From NCBI RefSeq assembly GCF_001278705.1, contig NZ_CP012600.1, positions 3,411,917 to 3,475,916 on the forward strand: DNA of 64,000 nt. The letters run 5' to 3'. The stretch is from Bacillus gobiensis. Its GTDB lineage: Bacteria; Bacillota; Bacilli; Bacillales; Bacillaceae. The notes beneath the pieces are model-generated. The model saw only the letters and a list, made by a program, of their open reading frames with translations. It did no database searches and was not told the DNA's origin. Below are positions 1 through 8,681 of this stretch, piece by piece; position 1 is the first letter of the stretch, and every line of letters starts with the position of its first letter. Made by a program: the position numbers and the translations under genes.

Positions 1-171
1 ATCTGCATTACCGTCAATGGTCATTAGACACAGATATCAAAACAGCAAAGATAATTGTAAGACACCTCCTTTCAAGCTTTTATAGAAGTTAACACGAAAA
101 ACTGACAAAACGTTAATCAAAGCTAGGGGTTATGTACATTTCCAAGTTGAATTATTTCTGTTTCAGCTATT

Positions 172-204
172 AGAAAATCCCCCCTCGCATTAGGGGGATT
201 TTCT
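172..204 (-). terminator. Hairpin terminator after the selO relic
   Basis: The stem GAAAATCCCCC pairs with GGGGGATTTTC around a short loop. It lies just past the 3' end of the minus-strand selO relic. Both flanks are AT-rich, so it could act in either direction. Confidence 0.6.
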
Positions 205-243
205 AATGAACCTTAAATTCAAGATTCGTTTCTTTTGCATATA

Positions 244-609
244 TCAAGTACCGCAAAAGGTCTGGTAAGGAGTTGCTGACTCTGGGACCGTACAGTGTTC
301 AGCCTGTTCTATGGAGTGTGCGCAAGGGTTTGAAAGAACATCCAAAAGCCGCTCCATCACGCTGTAGTCTCCTTGTTCCACTGCAGCTTCCAACGCTTCT
401 TCTACCCGATGGTTCCACGGGATGACCGCAGGATTGCTGTTTTGCATCAGTTGATTGACAGAGGCTTTCGATTCCTACTGTCTGCCTAGTCTTGCTTGCC
501 AATGCTCATTCCACTGAGTAAATTCCGGGGTCTCAAACAGGATCGTATCCTCATGTCAAAAGTTAATGCGCAGTAGGTGTTGGTATAGTCCACGTGGTAT
601 TTCTTGTTA
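244..609 (-). pseudogene. 3' relic of a second selO (ydiU) gene
   Basis: The last ~120 codons of a SelO-like protein can be traced here; the final residues (ending PYQTFCGT) closely match the intact selO at 15877-17340. A 4-nt deletion after the segment ALTF breaks the frame, and a TAG stop follows the segment GRQ. Homology stops near position 609, so the first ~370 codons are missing. It cannot encode a working enzyme. The many scattered substitutions relative to the intact copy argue for a diverged paralogue or xenologue rather than a recent duplication. Confidence 0.85.
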
Positions 610-645
610 GGAGTGGCTGTTATTTTTTTTGACGGAATAATTTGT

Positions 646-687
646 TTGACATCACACATCCCACCATGTTAATTTGTATATGCAAAT
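646..687 (+). promoter_or_regulatory. marR promoter and palindromic operator
   Basis: A TTGACA -35 box at 646-651 is followed 17 nt later by an AT-rich -10 region. The palindrome ATTTGTATATGCAAAT at 672-687 overlaps or follows the -10. The same 16-mer, inverted, occurs before the next gene at 1165-1180, so this is the likely autoregulatory MarR operator. Confidence 0.65.
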
Positions 688-707
688 GAAAGAGGGGACT
701 GAAGGTT

Positions 708-1142
708 TTGAACGAAGAAGAACTATTACTAACTCAATGCTTATTTTTTACCGCTAACCGATTTGCGCGAAATATTACAAAGCTGGCGGAAAAAACATTT
801 GATTTCAGTAACCTTGCACCTTCTTATCTTTATATGATCATGATTGTTAAGTTCCACCCGCAAATTACCCAAAAAGAAATTTGCGAAAAAATGTCAATCG
901 CTCCTTCTACAAGTACGAGATTCATCGATAAGCTTGAAAAACAAAAGCTTGTGTCCAGAAAAATGTGCGGCAAGCAATCCTACATCTCTTTAACAGAAGA
1001 AGGCGAAAAAGTTTACGAGCAGTTTCGAATTTCTTTAAATGAATTGTATGCAGACTACTCGAAATCGTTAGGGAAAGAATTTAGTCTTGAATTAAGTAAA
1101 ATGCTGAACGATGCATGCATTAAATTAGAAAAGAAAAGTTAA
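708..1142 (+). CDS. MarR-family transcriptional regulator
   Basis: A protein of 144 residues, the normal MarR length. A winged helix-turn-helix covers about residues 50-100 (ITQKEICEKMSIAPSTSTRF, then a wing and SLTEEG). The start is TTG at 708, preceded by a purine-rich ribosome site at about 691-706. It lies 120 bp upstream of a flavodoxin-fold oxidoreductase, and both genes are preceded by the same 16-bp palindrome, so it most likely represses itself and that gene. MarR proteins next to quinone or NAD(P)H reductases usually sense electrophiles or oxidants; the ligand here is unknown. Several Cys residues are present but no clear redox-switch pattern is evident. Confidence 0.85.
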   Translation: MNEEELLLTQCLFFTANRFARNITKLAEKTFDFSNLAPSYLYMIMIVKFHPQITQKEICEKMSIAPSTSTRFIDKLEKQKLVSRKMCGKQSYISLTEEGEKVYEQFRISLNELYADYSKSLGKEFSLELSKMLNDACIKLEKKS

Positions 1143-1164
1143 TTTCATCTTTTTTTACTCTTTC

Positions 1165-1180
1165 ATTTGCATATACAAAT
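1165..1180 (+). promoter_or_regulatory. MarR operator upstream of oxidoreductase
   Basis: ATTTGCATATACAAAT is the exact reverse complement of the palindrome at 672-687. It lies in the promoter region of the oxidoreductase gene that starts at 1263. Confidence 0.7.
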
Positions 1181-1262
1181 AATGTTGTAAAGCCACTTTA
1201 CTTCTTAGTCGTTTTTCAAATTAACATTTTCACGTACAAATAATAACTAGAGGTGAATATGA

Positions 1263-1787
1263 ATGAAAACATTAGTCATTGTCGCTCATCCGAATTTAGC
1301 AAATTCAGTCATAAACAAGGCTTTGATGGAAAGATTACAGCAGGAACAAGATATTACCGTCCATGACTTATACGCACAATATCCTGATAAACGAATCGAT
1401 GTCGAACGCGAACAAAAGCTATTATTGGATCATGAAAGAATTGTATTCCAGTTCCCGCTTTATTGGTACAGCAGTCCATCATTATTAAAAGAGTGGCAGG
1501 ATGTTGTCCTTACATACGGATGGGCATATGGATCAGAGGGGACAAAATTGCGAGGAAAAGAATTTAGTTTAGCGATTTCTATAGGCTCACCAGAGGAAGC
1601 CTATCAAGCAGGCGGCTCTAATCACTTCAGTATGAGTGAAATAACAAAGCCATTTCAAGCAATGGCCAACTTTACAGGCATGCATTTTCTGCCAATGTAC
1701 TTAACTCATGGAGCTAACACTATTACAACAGAGCAAGTGAATGAAAGTGCAGAAGCGTTGGTACAGCATCTTAAGTCTTCTTTTTAA
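1263..1787 (+). CDS. NAD(P)H oxidoreductase, flavodoxin-like fold (YwrO/KefF type)
   Basis: A 174-residue cytoplasmic flavoprotein of the NAD(P)H:quinone oxidoreductase family. The N terminus LVIVAHPN is the flavodoxin-fold beta-1/FMN-binding segment, and FPLYWYSSPSLLKEWQDVV is the conserved active-site segment of YwrO/KefF/MdaB proteins. The length fits YwrO of B. subtilis (about 175). The ATG at 1263 follows AGAGGTGA. The family reduces quinones and electrophiles in two-electron steps. Placement beside marR with a shared operator suggests induction by quinone-like stress. There is no Kef potassium channel nearby, so a free-standing reductase is the simplest reading. Confidence 0.88.
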   Translation: MKTLVIVAHPNLANSVINKALMERLQQEQDITVHDLYAQYPDKRIDVEREQKLLLDHERIVFQFPLYWYSSPSLLKEWQDVVLTYGWAYGSEGTKLRGKEFSLAISIGSPEEAYQAGGSNHFSMSEITKPFQAMANFTGMHFLPMYLTHGANTITTEQVNESAEALVQHLKSSF

Positions 1788-1794
1788 ATAGCAC

Positions 1795-1833
1795 GAGAGG
1801 GAGACTCAAGGGGCTTGAGTCTCCCTCTCTTAT
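1795..1833 (+). terminator. Strong hairpin terminator
   Basis: A perfect 16-bp stem (GAGAGGGAGACTCAAG with CTTGAGTCTCCCTCTC, 3-nt loop) is followed by a short T-rich stretch, immediately after the oxidoreductase stop codon. Confidence 0.85.
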
Positions 1834-1898
1834 ATTAATCTGCAATTTAATCAAAACTACTCACCGTTTTAGTTGTGTATCCCCTCATCTACTGTCTA

Positions 1899-2647
1899 TT
1901 ATTTTTGATTTAAGTACTCGACTATTATAAAATTAACAATTAGCCCTACCCATATATTAACATTTAAAACTTCCTCCACCATCTTCTCTCTTCCTCCAGG
2001 GAGAGAGAACCCATTTAAAGTATAATAGGTTAATAGCAATACTGGCACCGCTACACGTCCACTTACTGCTACTAAAGTGACACCAAAACTCCGTATCATC
2101 CATTTGCGATGCTCGCAAAGTCTTTTCTTACAGCGGTACGATACCCTTTCCAGCAAGTAAATAACCATATTAGCGATAAAACAAGGAAAGAAGTTGCTTT
2201 CGAAAAGTTTTCAATATAGTAAATAGTCGCCAATGCAAGTACTCCGCTTATAAAGACACTGATCACATATATCCTTCCTAGATAGCGATGAACTTTGGGG
2301 TTCTTCATTCGAATACGATCTATGAATTGAAAAAAACCTGATATTAGGGCAACACATGCAAATATAATATGAGCAACTAATAGGGGAAATTGGATGGTTG
2401 TCGATGTCATGCGTATGCGGCTATTGTCAGGATCGAATGTTAAATATGGTGCTGCAAAAGGAACGATTACTCCCAAAGATACAATGACTAATAACCACCA
2501 GCTTTTTTTAAGTTTCAATAATTTCACACTTCGGATTCTTGAATGAAAATCTATTTTAAGATTAATGCCTATTTCTAAACATCCTCTAAACAAACTTTTA
2601 AATTTTTTTAACAATAATCGACTTGTATTGTTGATATTTAAAGACAA
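1899..2647 (-). pseudogene. DUF2306-type membrane protein, frameshifted
   Basis: Two overlapping reading frames (2647 to 2096, then 2168 to 1899) together give one DUF2306-like integral membrane protein. The first part holds about four membrane segments (for example WWLLVIVSLGVIVPFAAPYL) and ends RKDFASIANG. The second continues HRKWMIRSFGVTLVAVSGR, a typical motif of this family (HRxWMxRS). One extra C in the sequence agcatcgcaaatgg near 2110-2117 would restore a single frame (KDFASHRKWM). The first frame opens at a TTG with no clear ribosome site, so the true start may be further in. Function of the family is unknown. A sequencing indel cannot be excluded. Confidence 0.75.
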
Positions 2648-2831
2648 AAATGCTTTAGCAAGTAAGTCTTTCGCATTAAATAAATGTATAAATTAGGAAT
2701 AAACTATTAGTTTTTAACTGTTTTTTCTAATTTATGTATTCGTTTACCTTTTCCTTCCGTTATATTATTATGGGATCTCCTCTTAGACACGCCTCATGAC
2801 TTCCTAAAAATTAGTGAAGGTGAGAGGAAAA

Positions 2832-4334
2832 ATGGTAAAGATGAAAAAGGTGTTGATTGTTCTTGTCGCTTTGTTCTTTTTCGTTCCGGCAATCAGTAAG
2901 GCAGGATCTATCGGAGGTAGTGAGCTACAAGGAACCCCAGGTCAATGGTATGTTGGAGCGACTCCTGCGAATGTTGCGCCTTCCAATCGTCCGGTTCTAT
3001 TTGTACATGGATTAAACAGCTCGTCTGACACTTGGCATCTGGATAACGACATGTATAATACCGCCTACCAAAACGGATATGAAACGGCATTCATCGATTT
3101 ATATCCAACCAAAAACATGTGGGACAATGGGTATCTGCTAAAGCAGAAACTAGAGGAAATGTATCATCACTTCGGTGAAAAAGTGGTTGTAGTCGCTCAT
3201 AGCAAAGGTGGAATTGATACTCAGGTCGCTCTTATTCATAATGGAGCATACCCTTATGTTGAGAGAGTGATTACACTATCTACCCCTCATCACGGCTCAC
3301 AATTAGCTGATTTAGCTTATAGCAGCTGGGCCGGTTGGCTGGCTGACTTATTGGGGAGCAAAAATGATGGGACATATTCCATGCAAACAGGTTACATGGA
3401 GTATTTTCGCTCTTTAACAGACAATCATCCTTATGTGAATAAAGCTCCGATTTACACCTTTGGCGGGACCGAATGGGGAAGCTTCGGAAGCTCGATGTAT
3501 TGGGGAGGTCTATATTTAAGAGCTTACGGCAGTAATGATGGTGTTGTGACTGTGAATAGTTCAAGACTTCCATATGCAACTGAGATTAAAGTAGGAAGTT
3601 GGGACCATTCCACAATTAGGGTAGGGTCATCTACCTTTCAGCTTTTTAAGAATTATTTGAATGAAACTCAGTATTCTTCTGCAAGCTTTCAAGCACAAAG
3701 CTTAGAAAACAGCGCACCTGCTGATAATCAGGCTGGCAATTACACCCGCGGGGGCGAGTACGAAGGAACGAAAAATGAGGATATTTATGTAGAAAAAGGA
3801 GTGAAAGAGATCAATATTGATTGGGCTAGTGATCAATCAGGAACAGAATTGACTCTTATCTCTCCTAACAATAAAACTTATACAGCTTTTACAACGACTA
3901 AAGAATCGGATAATTTAAAAGGGTCTTATCATCATTCAATTAAAATAGAAAATCCTGAGGAAGGGAAATGGGTGATACAAGCGAACTCTGATCAAAAAGA
4001 GCATTACTTGTTGAACGCATCCTTTGTCAGTCCATTAAACGATTTACTTAGTACAACTCTTGCAAACGGTGATCTGAAGGTGAACCTAAAGGATCAGAAG
4101 CTGAAGGTAAAAACAGATATGACGATTGAATACTATAATAAAAACGGAAAGCTCAAACAAAGAAAAGTAAAAGGACAGAAAAAAAATAACGAAACCTTTA
4201 AGCTGCCAAACATTGGTGAAGGTGTCTACAATATGACGATCGATATTGATGGAAGCTTAGATAAAGAGAAATTCCAAAGAACGATTATTAAGTCTGTTTA
4301 TATCGATGATAAAGGGAAGCTTTATTACCAGTAA
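2832..4334 (+). CDS. Secreted triacylglycerol lipase/esterase
   Basis: A 500-residue exported alpha/beta hydrolase. The ATG at 2832 is preferred because GTGAGAGG lies 7 nt upstream; the upstream GTG (2814) has no ribosome site. Residues 1-25 are a signal peptide. VLFVHGLNSSSDTW (about 55-68) is the oxyanion-hole segment, AHSKGG (about 122-127) is the Bacillus-type AxSxG nucleophile elbow, GSNDGVV supplies the likely acid and WDHSTIR the likely His. The last ~200 residues are an additional region with no recognised domain, possibly beta-rich; classic Bacillus lipases are shorter. It stands alone between two terminators. Substrate is inferred as fatty esters. Confidence 0.88.
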   Translation: MVKMKKVLIVLVALFFFVPAISKAGSIGGSELQGTPGQWYVGATPANVAPSNRPVLFVHGLNSSSDTWHLDNDMYNTAYQNGYETAFIDLYPTKNMWDNGYLLKQKLEEMYHHFGEKVVVVAHSKGGIDTQVALIHNGAYPYVERVITLSTPHHGSQLADLAYSSWAGWLADLLGSKNDGTYSMQTGYMEYFRSLTDNHPYVNKAPIYTFGGTEWGSFGSSMYWGGLYLRAYGSNDGVVTVNSSRLPYATEIKVGSWDHSTIRVGSSTFQLFKNYLNETQYSSASFQAQSLENSAPADNQAGNYTRGGEYEGTKNEDIYVEKGVKEINIDWASDQSGTELTLISPNNKTYTAFTTTKESDNLKGSYHHSIKIENPEEGKWVIQANSDQKEHYLLNASFVSPLNDLLSTTLANGDLKVNLKDQKLKVKTDMTIEYYNKNGKLKQRKVKGQKKNNETFKLPNIGEGVYNMTIDIDGSLDKEKFQRTIIKSVYIDDKGKLYYQ

Positions 4335-4348
4335 TCTAGCAGTCTTTT

Positions 4349-4387
4349 CTCCTGATTTGGTTTTGTGCCAGATTGGGAGTTTTTTTG
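4349..4387 (+). terminator. Terminator after lipase gene
   Basis: An imperfect hairpin (CTCCTGATTTGG with CCAGATTGGGAG) is followed by TTTTTTT. Confidence 0.75.
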
Positions 4388-4444
4388 TAAACAAAATTGG
4401 CTTTCCTTTCAAAAGACAGGAAAAGAGAGATCATATTAAATGGC

Positions 4445-4486
4445 AAGAGAGGGGGACAAGCTTGTTGAAATTGAGTCTCCCTCTAT
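4445..4486 (-). terminator. Hairpin, probable terminator of the Lrp/AsnC gene
   Basis: AGAGGGGGAC pairs with GTCTCCCTCT about 50 bp past the 3' end of the minus-strand regulator. The segment TTGAGTCTCCCTCT is identical to one arm of the terminator at 1795-1833. Confidence 0.5.
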
Positions 4487-4533
4487 TCAAAGCAACACAA
4501 ACCGCTATGTTCCACTGAGACTTCCATCATTTT

Positions 4534-4989
4534 TCAAGTATCTTGTATATAATCTCCATCCTCAGCAATCATACTCTTATTCTGAATCGCTTCCGAAAGC
4601 ACGATAAGCGTTGAAGAGAAACCGTACGGGCCGCACGTATCGAGAAAAGCGGTCAACGACTCCATCGATGCGGTAGTTATTTTCATCAAGAAATTATACT
4701 CCCCGCTAATGCGGTACAATTCGATGACATCTGGGGATTGCGAGCAGAATTCCTGGAAGTCCAGACAATTGCTCGTTTTAAACTGCACGAACGCCGTGAC
4801 GTCTTTACCCAGTTTCTTGGGCGAAAGGACCGCCCTGTAGCCTGCTATGATCCCCTTTTCCTCAAGCTTGTGAATTCGTTCGGTAACTGCCGGCTGTGTC
4901 ATAGCGATCGTCCGGCCGATTTCGGCAGCAGAAATTCGCGCGTTCTCATGTAGCAGTGATAGTATTTTACTGTCGATTCTGTCCATCAT
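4534..4989 (-). CDS. Lrp/AsnC-family transcriptional regulator
   Basis: A 151-residue Lrp/AsnC protein. The N-terminal helix-turn-helix (about 1-60) contains ISAAEIGRTIAMTQPAVTER, and the C-terminal RAM ligand-binding domain contains RISGEYNFLMKI. The ATG at 4989 follows AAGGAG. It is divergent from the ene-reductase gene at 5140 with a 150-bp shared intergenic region, so it probably controls that gene and itself. Both genes look richer in G+C than their neighbours, which may point to joint acquisition. The effector is unknown; the family usually binds amino acids. Confidence 0.9.
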   Translation of the reverse strand: MMDRIDSKILSLLHENARISAAEIGRTIAMTQPAVTERIHKLEEKGIIAGYRAVLSPKKLGKDVTAFVQFKTSNCLDFQEFCSQSPDVIELYRISGEYNFLMKITTASMESLTAFLDTCGPYGFSSTLIVLSEAIQNKSMIAEDGDYIQDT

Positions 4990-5139
4990 GAGTCTTCTCC
5001 TTTATTTTATATGCTGTAATCGTATTTTTAACTTTAATATAAATAATTTTGTTTCTTAATAACTTTATTTATATATGTAAATTGTAACTCCAACCATATA
5101 AAATGTCATTCAAATAGAATTTGAAGGAGTGGATATCAA

Positions 5140-6141
5140 ATGATCAAGACAAATTCACTTTCCCTTGACACCCCTCTCACCATTGGTGGCATCAAGCTTC
5201 GTAACCGGTTAATTATGGCGCCTATGCAACAGTATAAAGGCTCGCCGGAAGGTTATGCTACAGAGCATCATATTCAGCATTACTTGAGCAGGGCGAACGG
5301 GATCGGTTTAATGATAGTGGAGTCGACGGCTGTGTCCAATAACGGCAGACTTTGGCCAAACGACATCGGCATTTATTCGGATCGACACACCGAAGCGTTG
5401 AAAAGAGTAACCGAAGCCGTTCATACCCGGCATACACCTATATTCGTTCAATTGTCTCACGGAGGAAGAAAATCGGCACCGGAAGTAACGAATCGTCTCA
5501 TTGCTCCTAGCGCGATCCCCTATGACGATTCGTACGGAAAGCCTGCAGAATTGTCGATCTCCGAAATTGAGGGCCTCATTGAAAGTTATCACCTGGCCGC
5601 TAGACGCAGTATCGAGGCGAGCTTTGATGGGATTGAGGTACATGCGGCTCACGGATTTTTGATTCATCAGTTCCTGTCGCCGATCTCCAATCATCGCAGC
5701 GACGCATACGGCGGAACGCGTCACGGCAGGACGAAATTTTTGCGAGACACCCTTGCCGCAATACGCGCTGAAACCGGCAGCAATTATCCGGTGATCGTAC
5801 GTATCTCCTCGACCGATTATATCGACGGCGGCCTAAATCCTCAGGAGCTGGGGCTGATACTCAAACCACTTGAAACTGACGGGCTTCTTGATGCGGTTGA
5901 CGTATCATCTGGCGGTCTGCTGCCCGTCCAGCCTGCGGATATTCATCCAGGCTATCAACTGCCTGATGCAGCTGCAATTAAACAGCATCTTAACGTACCT
6001 GTTATCGCAGTCGGCAAAATCTATACCCGCAGCTTTGCAGACCGAATCATCAGGGACAGGCTAGCAGATGCCGTGGCTATCGGACGCCCACTGCTGGAAG
6101 ACCCTGATTTTGCACAAAAAATGATTGGTCGAAAGGAGTAA
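5140..6141 (+). CDS. Old yellow enzyme family NADH:flavin oxidoreductase (ene-reductase)
   Basis: A 333-residue FMN-binding TIM-barrel protein of the OYE family, near the usual length of YqjM/NamA-type enzymes. The N-terminal segment RNRLIMAPMQQ is the FMN-contact region. EVHAAHGFLIHQFLSP (about 167-182) carries the His pair (168 and 171) that binds substrate oxygen. PVIAVGKI and AVAIGRPLLEDPDF are the phosphate-binding end of the barrel. The ATG follows GAAGGAGTGG. Such enzymes reduce activated C=C bonds of enones and related electrophiles with NAD(P)H. It is divergent from an Lrp/AsnC gene, its likely regulator. Confidence 0.9.
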   Translation: MIKTNSLSLDTPLTIGGIKLRNRLIMAPMQQYKGSPEGYATEHHIQHYLSRANGIGLMIVESTAVSNNGRLWPNDIGIYSDRHTEALKRVTEAVHTRHTPIFVQLSHGGRKSAPEVTNRLIAPSAIPYDDSYGKPAELSISEIEGLIESYHLAARRSIEASFDGIEVHAAHGFLIHQFLSPISNHRSDAYGGTRHGRTKFLRDTLAAIRAETGSNYPVIVRISSTDYIDGGLNPQELGLILKPLETDGLLDAVDVSSGGLLPVQPADIHPGYQLPDAAAIKQHLNVPVIAVGKIYTRSFADRIIRDRLADAVAIGRPLLEDPDFAQKMIGRKE

Positions 6142-6297
6142 ATCTCCCTGATAGAAACAAAAAGAGAACCGTTTCATTCAACAATTGGCAGGGGCGGCCA
6201 ACCCCTGCCCTTGTACTAGACCAGTTTTCAGCCCTCCTTATAGGCATCGCAATGAAGTAAAAATAGCTTGTTTTTTTCCAAGCCATCTTTTCACCTC

Positions 6298-6603
6298 TTA
6301 CCCTTTCAACGCCGTTTTTTCCTCTGCTTGCATCACTTCCACGCTTTCCACAGCAGCGTTCTCTTCTATCATCTTTTGTTTATCCCACATTTTAAAGAAT
6401 GGGTAGTAAATCATCAGGGATATTCCTATATTGACCAGCTGCATGACTGCACCAGAAATTTTTCCGCCTGTAGCCAAGTACCCTCCAATAATCGGAGGGA
6501 TCGTCCAAGGAAGAGCGATACCAGCTGGTTTGGCTACCCAGCCAAAATCCATCGCTAAATAGGTTGCTGTTGTTGCTGCAAGCGGAGCAAGGATAAAAAC
6601 CAC
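6298..6603 (-). pseudogene. 3' relic of a lichenan/cellobiose-type PTS EIIC gene
   Basis: The 101 residues align with the last ~100 residues of LicC at 8682-10046: [20 protein letters not shown] against [20 protein letters not shown], and YYPFFKMWDKQK against [12 protein letters not shown]. The rest of the ~450-residue permease is absent. Homology ends next to the repeat at 6609, suggesting loss through an insertion-sequence event. The protein differs enough from LicC to be a paralogue rather than a recent copy. It has no start signal and would lack most membrane segments. Confidence 0.85.
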
Positions 6604-6608
6604 ATTCG

Positions 6609-6863
6609 GCTTTTTTTGTGCCCAGATGCGAAATCTTTCGCCCTCCTCGTGTACTGCCCGTTTTCATCGGTGCTCATTTGAGAAGCGACCGCTGGAAGTA
6701 GTTCAGCGGCTTGGAGATGACGCACATTCCGGGTTTTTCTGCCCATTCCGGGAATGATTGTGACCAGTTTTCATTTTATTGTGCCCTCTTCCGAATTTAT
6801 TGCGACCACTTTCGCTTTTTTTGTGCCCAGATGCGAAATCATTCGCCTTCCTCGTGTACTGCC
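6609..6863. repeat. Direct repeat pair, probable insertion-sequence end relic
   Basis: A 50-bp sequence (7 Ts, then GTGCCCAGATGCGAAATC, ending CTCGTGTACTGCC) occurs at 6609-6658 and 6814-6863 with two mismatches. Between the copies are further short related motifs (gtgcccattccggg, gtgaccagttttc, gtgccctcttccg, gcgaccactttcg) of the kind seen in the multi-repeat ends of IS21-family elements. No transposase is present. The IS21 link is from memory of such ends, not from a search. Confidence 0.55.
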
Positions 6864-6977
6864 GATTATTCCTATTTAAAAAAACGTCCGCTGCAATAAA
6901 ATTCGCAATTTAGCCACTTGTCATGTGGGGGGTTTTCAATAGGTTCCAGATTTTATCGTTTCCTAAGCAATTAAAAA

Positions 6978-7005
6978 GCCTGCAAGGATCATGATCCTTG
7001 CAGGC
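6978..7005 (-). terminator. lic operon terminator
   Basis: A perfect 14-bp palindromic stem (GCCTGCAAGGATCA with its complement) is followed on the minus strand by TTTTTA, eight bases past the licH stop codon. Confidence 0.9.
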
Positions 7006-7013
7006 TTTCTTTG

Positions 7014-8342
7014 TTACGCTTCCACTGTTTTAAAAAACTTCGGTAGATAATCTTTATGGGCTTCCAACATTTCATCGACGATTTGTTTTGCTAGTTTATC
7101 AGAAGCGACCAGCGGATTTATCGTCAGTGCCATAACCGCTTTATCGTAATCTCCGGTTACCGCTGCTTCTGCCGCGACACGTTCGAATGATTTAATCGTT
7201 TGGACAAGCCCCCTTACAGGAACAGGAAGATCTCCAATCGAAATTGGCTTTGGACCATCTTTCGTAATGATACAGCTGACTTCCACTGCAGAGTCATTTG
7301 GAATGCTTGCGATTGCACCGTTATTCATCGTATTTACCGGCTGAATGTCTCTTTTATCCGTATATATAGAGGTGATAAGTCTTACTGCTGCATCGCTGTA
7401 ATACGCGCCTCCTCGTTCCTGAAGCTGAGGCGGCTTAATGTCTAGATTCGGATCTTTATAAAGTTCAAACAATTCTTTTTCAAGTTTTTTAACAACTTCC
7501 GCTCTTGTTTCCCCTTTTTCATAGTTTTCAATTTCTTTTTCTACCATTTCCTGTGTCTTGTAATAATACATATGGTAAGGACACGTTAATACGTTTAATG
7601 CTTTGGTAAATTCAGGTTCCCAGCCCAGCCCGTCAATATTTTTAACAAAACTGCTGTTATTTGGATCTCTCAGCATTTCCATTACTTTGTCTTTGACACT
7701 GACTCCGTCGAGATACACATTTAATCCGTATACCATATGATTAAGACCTGCAAAATCAATGCGGATTCTGGAATGGTCTACGTCTAATAACTTTGCGATG
7801 CCCATTTCCATACCGATTGGCACATTACACAAGCCGACGATTTTTTTGATATTGCTGTAGCGTAACACGGCTTCGGTTACCATTCCGGCAGGATTCGTAA
7901 AGTTAATTAACCACGCTTCCGGGCACAGTTCTTCAATATCCTTACAAATATCCAGGATGACAGGAATGGTGCGAAGACCTTTGAATAGGCCTCCAGGTCC
8001 ATTTGTTTCCTGGCCCAGAACTCCGTATTTTAAAGGGATGCGTTCATCTTTTGAACGAGCGTCCAATAATCCTACTCGGAACTGAGTAGTAACGAAGTCA
8101 GCATCCTTTAACGCTTCTCTTCGATCGAGAGTCAGATGAATATCGATAGGCAGACCAGATTTTTTCACCATTCTCTTCGCCAGATTACCAACAATCTCTA
8201 ATTTTTCTTTTCCTTCTTCCACGTCGACAAGCCAAAGTTCGCTGATTGGAAGCTCTTCATATCTTTTAATAAATCCTTCGACAAGTTCAGGGGTGTAGCT
8301 AGAGCCTCCGCCAATGGTTACGATTTTAATTCCTTGTTTCAT
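7014..8342 (-). CDS. licH: 6-phospho-beta-glucosidase, GH4 family (LicH)
   Basis: A 442-residue cytoplasmic GH4 enzyme that uses NAD+ and a divalent metal to cleave phosphorylated beta-glucosides delivered by the PTS. The N-terminal [14 protein letters not shown] is the NAD-binding loop. [13 protein letters not shown] and [12 protein letters not shown] are the conserved active-site and metal-ligand segments, and [11 protein letters not shown] matches the GH4 C-terminal motif. Its ATG overlaps the licA stop codon (ATGA at 8339-8342), indicating translational coupling. It is the last gene of licBCAH and is followed by the operon terminator. Confidence 0.93.
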   Translation of the reverse strand: MKQGIKIVTIGGGSSYTPELVEGFIKRYEELPISELWLVDVEEGKEKLEIVGNLAKRMVKKSGLPIDIHLTLDRREALKDADFVTTQFRVGLLDARSKDERIPLKYGVLGQETNGPGGLFKGLRTIPVILDICKDIEELCPEAWLINFTNPAGMVTEAVLRYSNIKKIVGLCNVPIGMEMGIAKLLDVDHSRIRIDFAGLNHMVYGLNVYLDGVSVKDKVMEMLRDPNNSSFVKNIDGLGWEPEFTKALNVLTCPYHMYYYKTQEMVEKEIENYEKGETRAEVVKKLEKELFELYKDPNLDIKPPQLQERGGAYYSDAAVRLITSIYTDKRDIQPVNTMNNGAIASIPNDSAVEVSCIITKDGPKPISIGDLPVPVRGLVQTIKSFERVAAEAAVTGDYDKAVMALTINPLVASDKLAKQIVDEMLEAHKDYLPKFFKTVEA

Positions 8343-8668
8343 AAGCTGATTCCTCCTGATAATTTTATCGTTTCATACAACTCAACAAATTCTGTAGCCA
8401 AATCCTTCACTGTCATTGCATTCATTAAGTGGTCTTGGGCATGAATCATTAAGAGAGAAATTTCAGCGGCTTCTCCTTTGATTTCTCCTTGGATTAATGA
8501 TGTTTGGATATAATGTGCTTTATTCAACTCGTTTGATGCTTGATCGAGTTTCTCTCTTGCATCAGCCCATTTTCCTCCTTTAGCTGAAGTAATCGCTTCC
8601 ATTGCTAAGCTTTTTCCATTCCCGCCATGAAGAATAAGCTGAAAAATCTGTTCTTGTAGGTTTTCCAT
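8339..8668 (-). CDS. licA: PTS lichenan/cellobiose-specific EIIA (LicA)
   Basis: A 109-residue EIIA of the lactose/cellobiose PTS family, a helical cytoplasmic phosphocarrier. The phospho-accepting His is the first His of [11 protein letters not shown] (His76), matching the family motif HAQDHLM. The ATG at 8668 follows GGAGG. It passes phosphate from HPr to LicB. It lies between licC (13-bp gap) and licH (4-bp overlap) in one operon. Confidence 0.93.
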   Translation of the reverse strand: MENLQEQIFQLILHGGNGKSLAMEAITSAKGGKWADAREKLDQASNELNKAHYIQTSLIQGEIKGEAAEISLLMIHAQDHLMNAMTVKDLATEFVELYETIKLSGGISL

Positions 8669-8681
8669 TTCATGTTCCTCC

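Noticed and set aside
1..171. Possible gene or regulatory RNA at the window start
   Set aside because: No reading frame with a start site and no structured element beyond the terminator at 172-204 could be supported.
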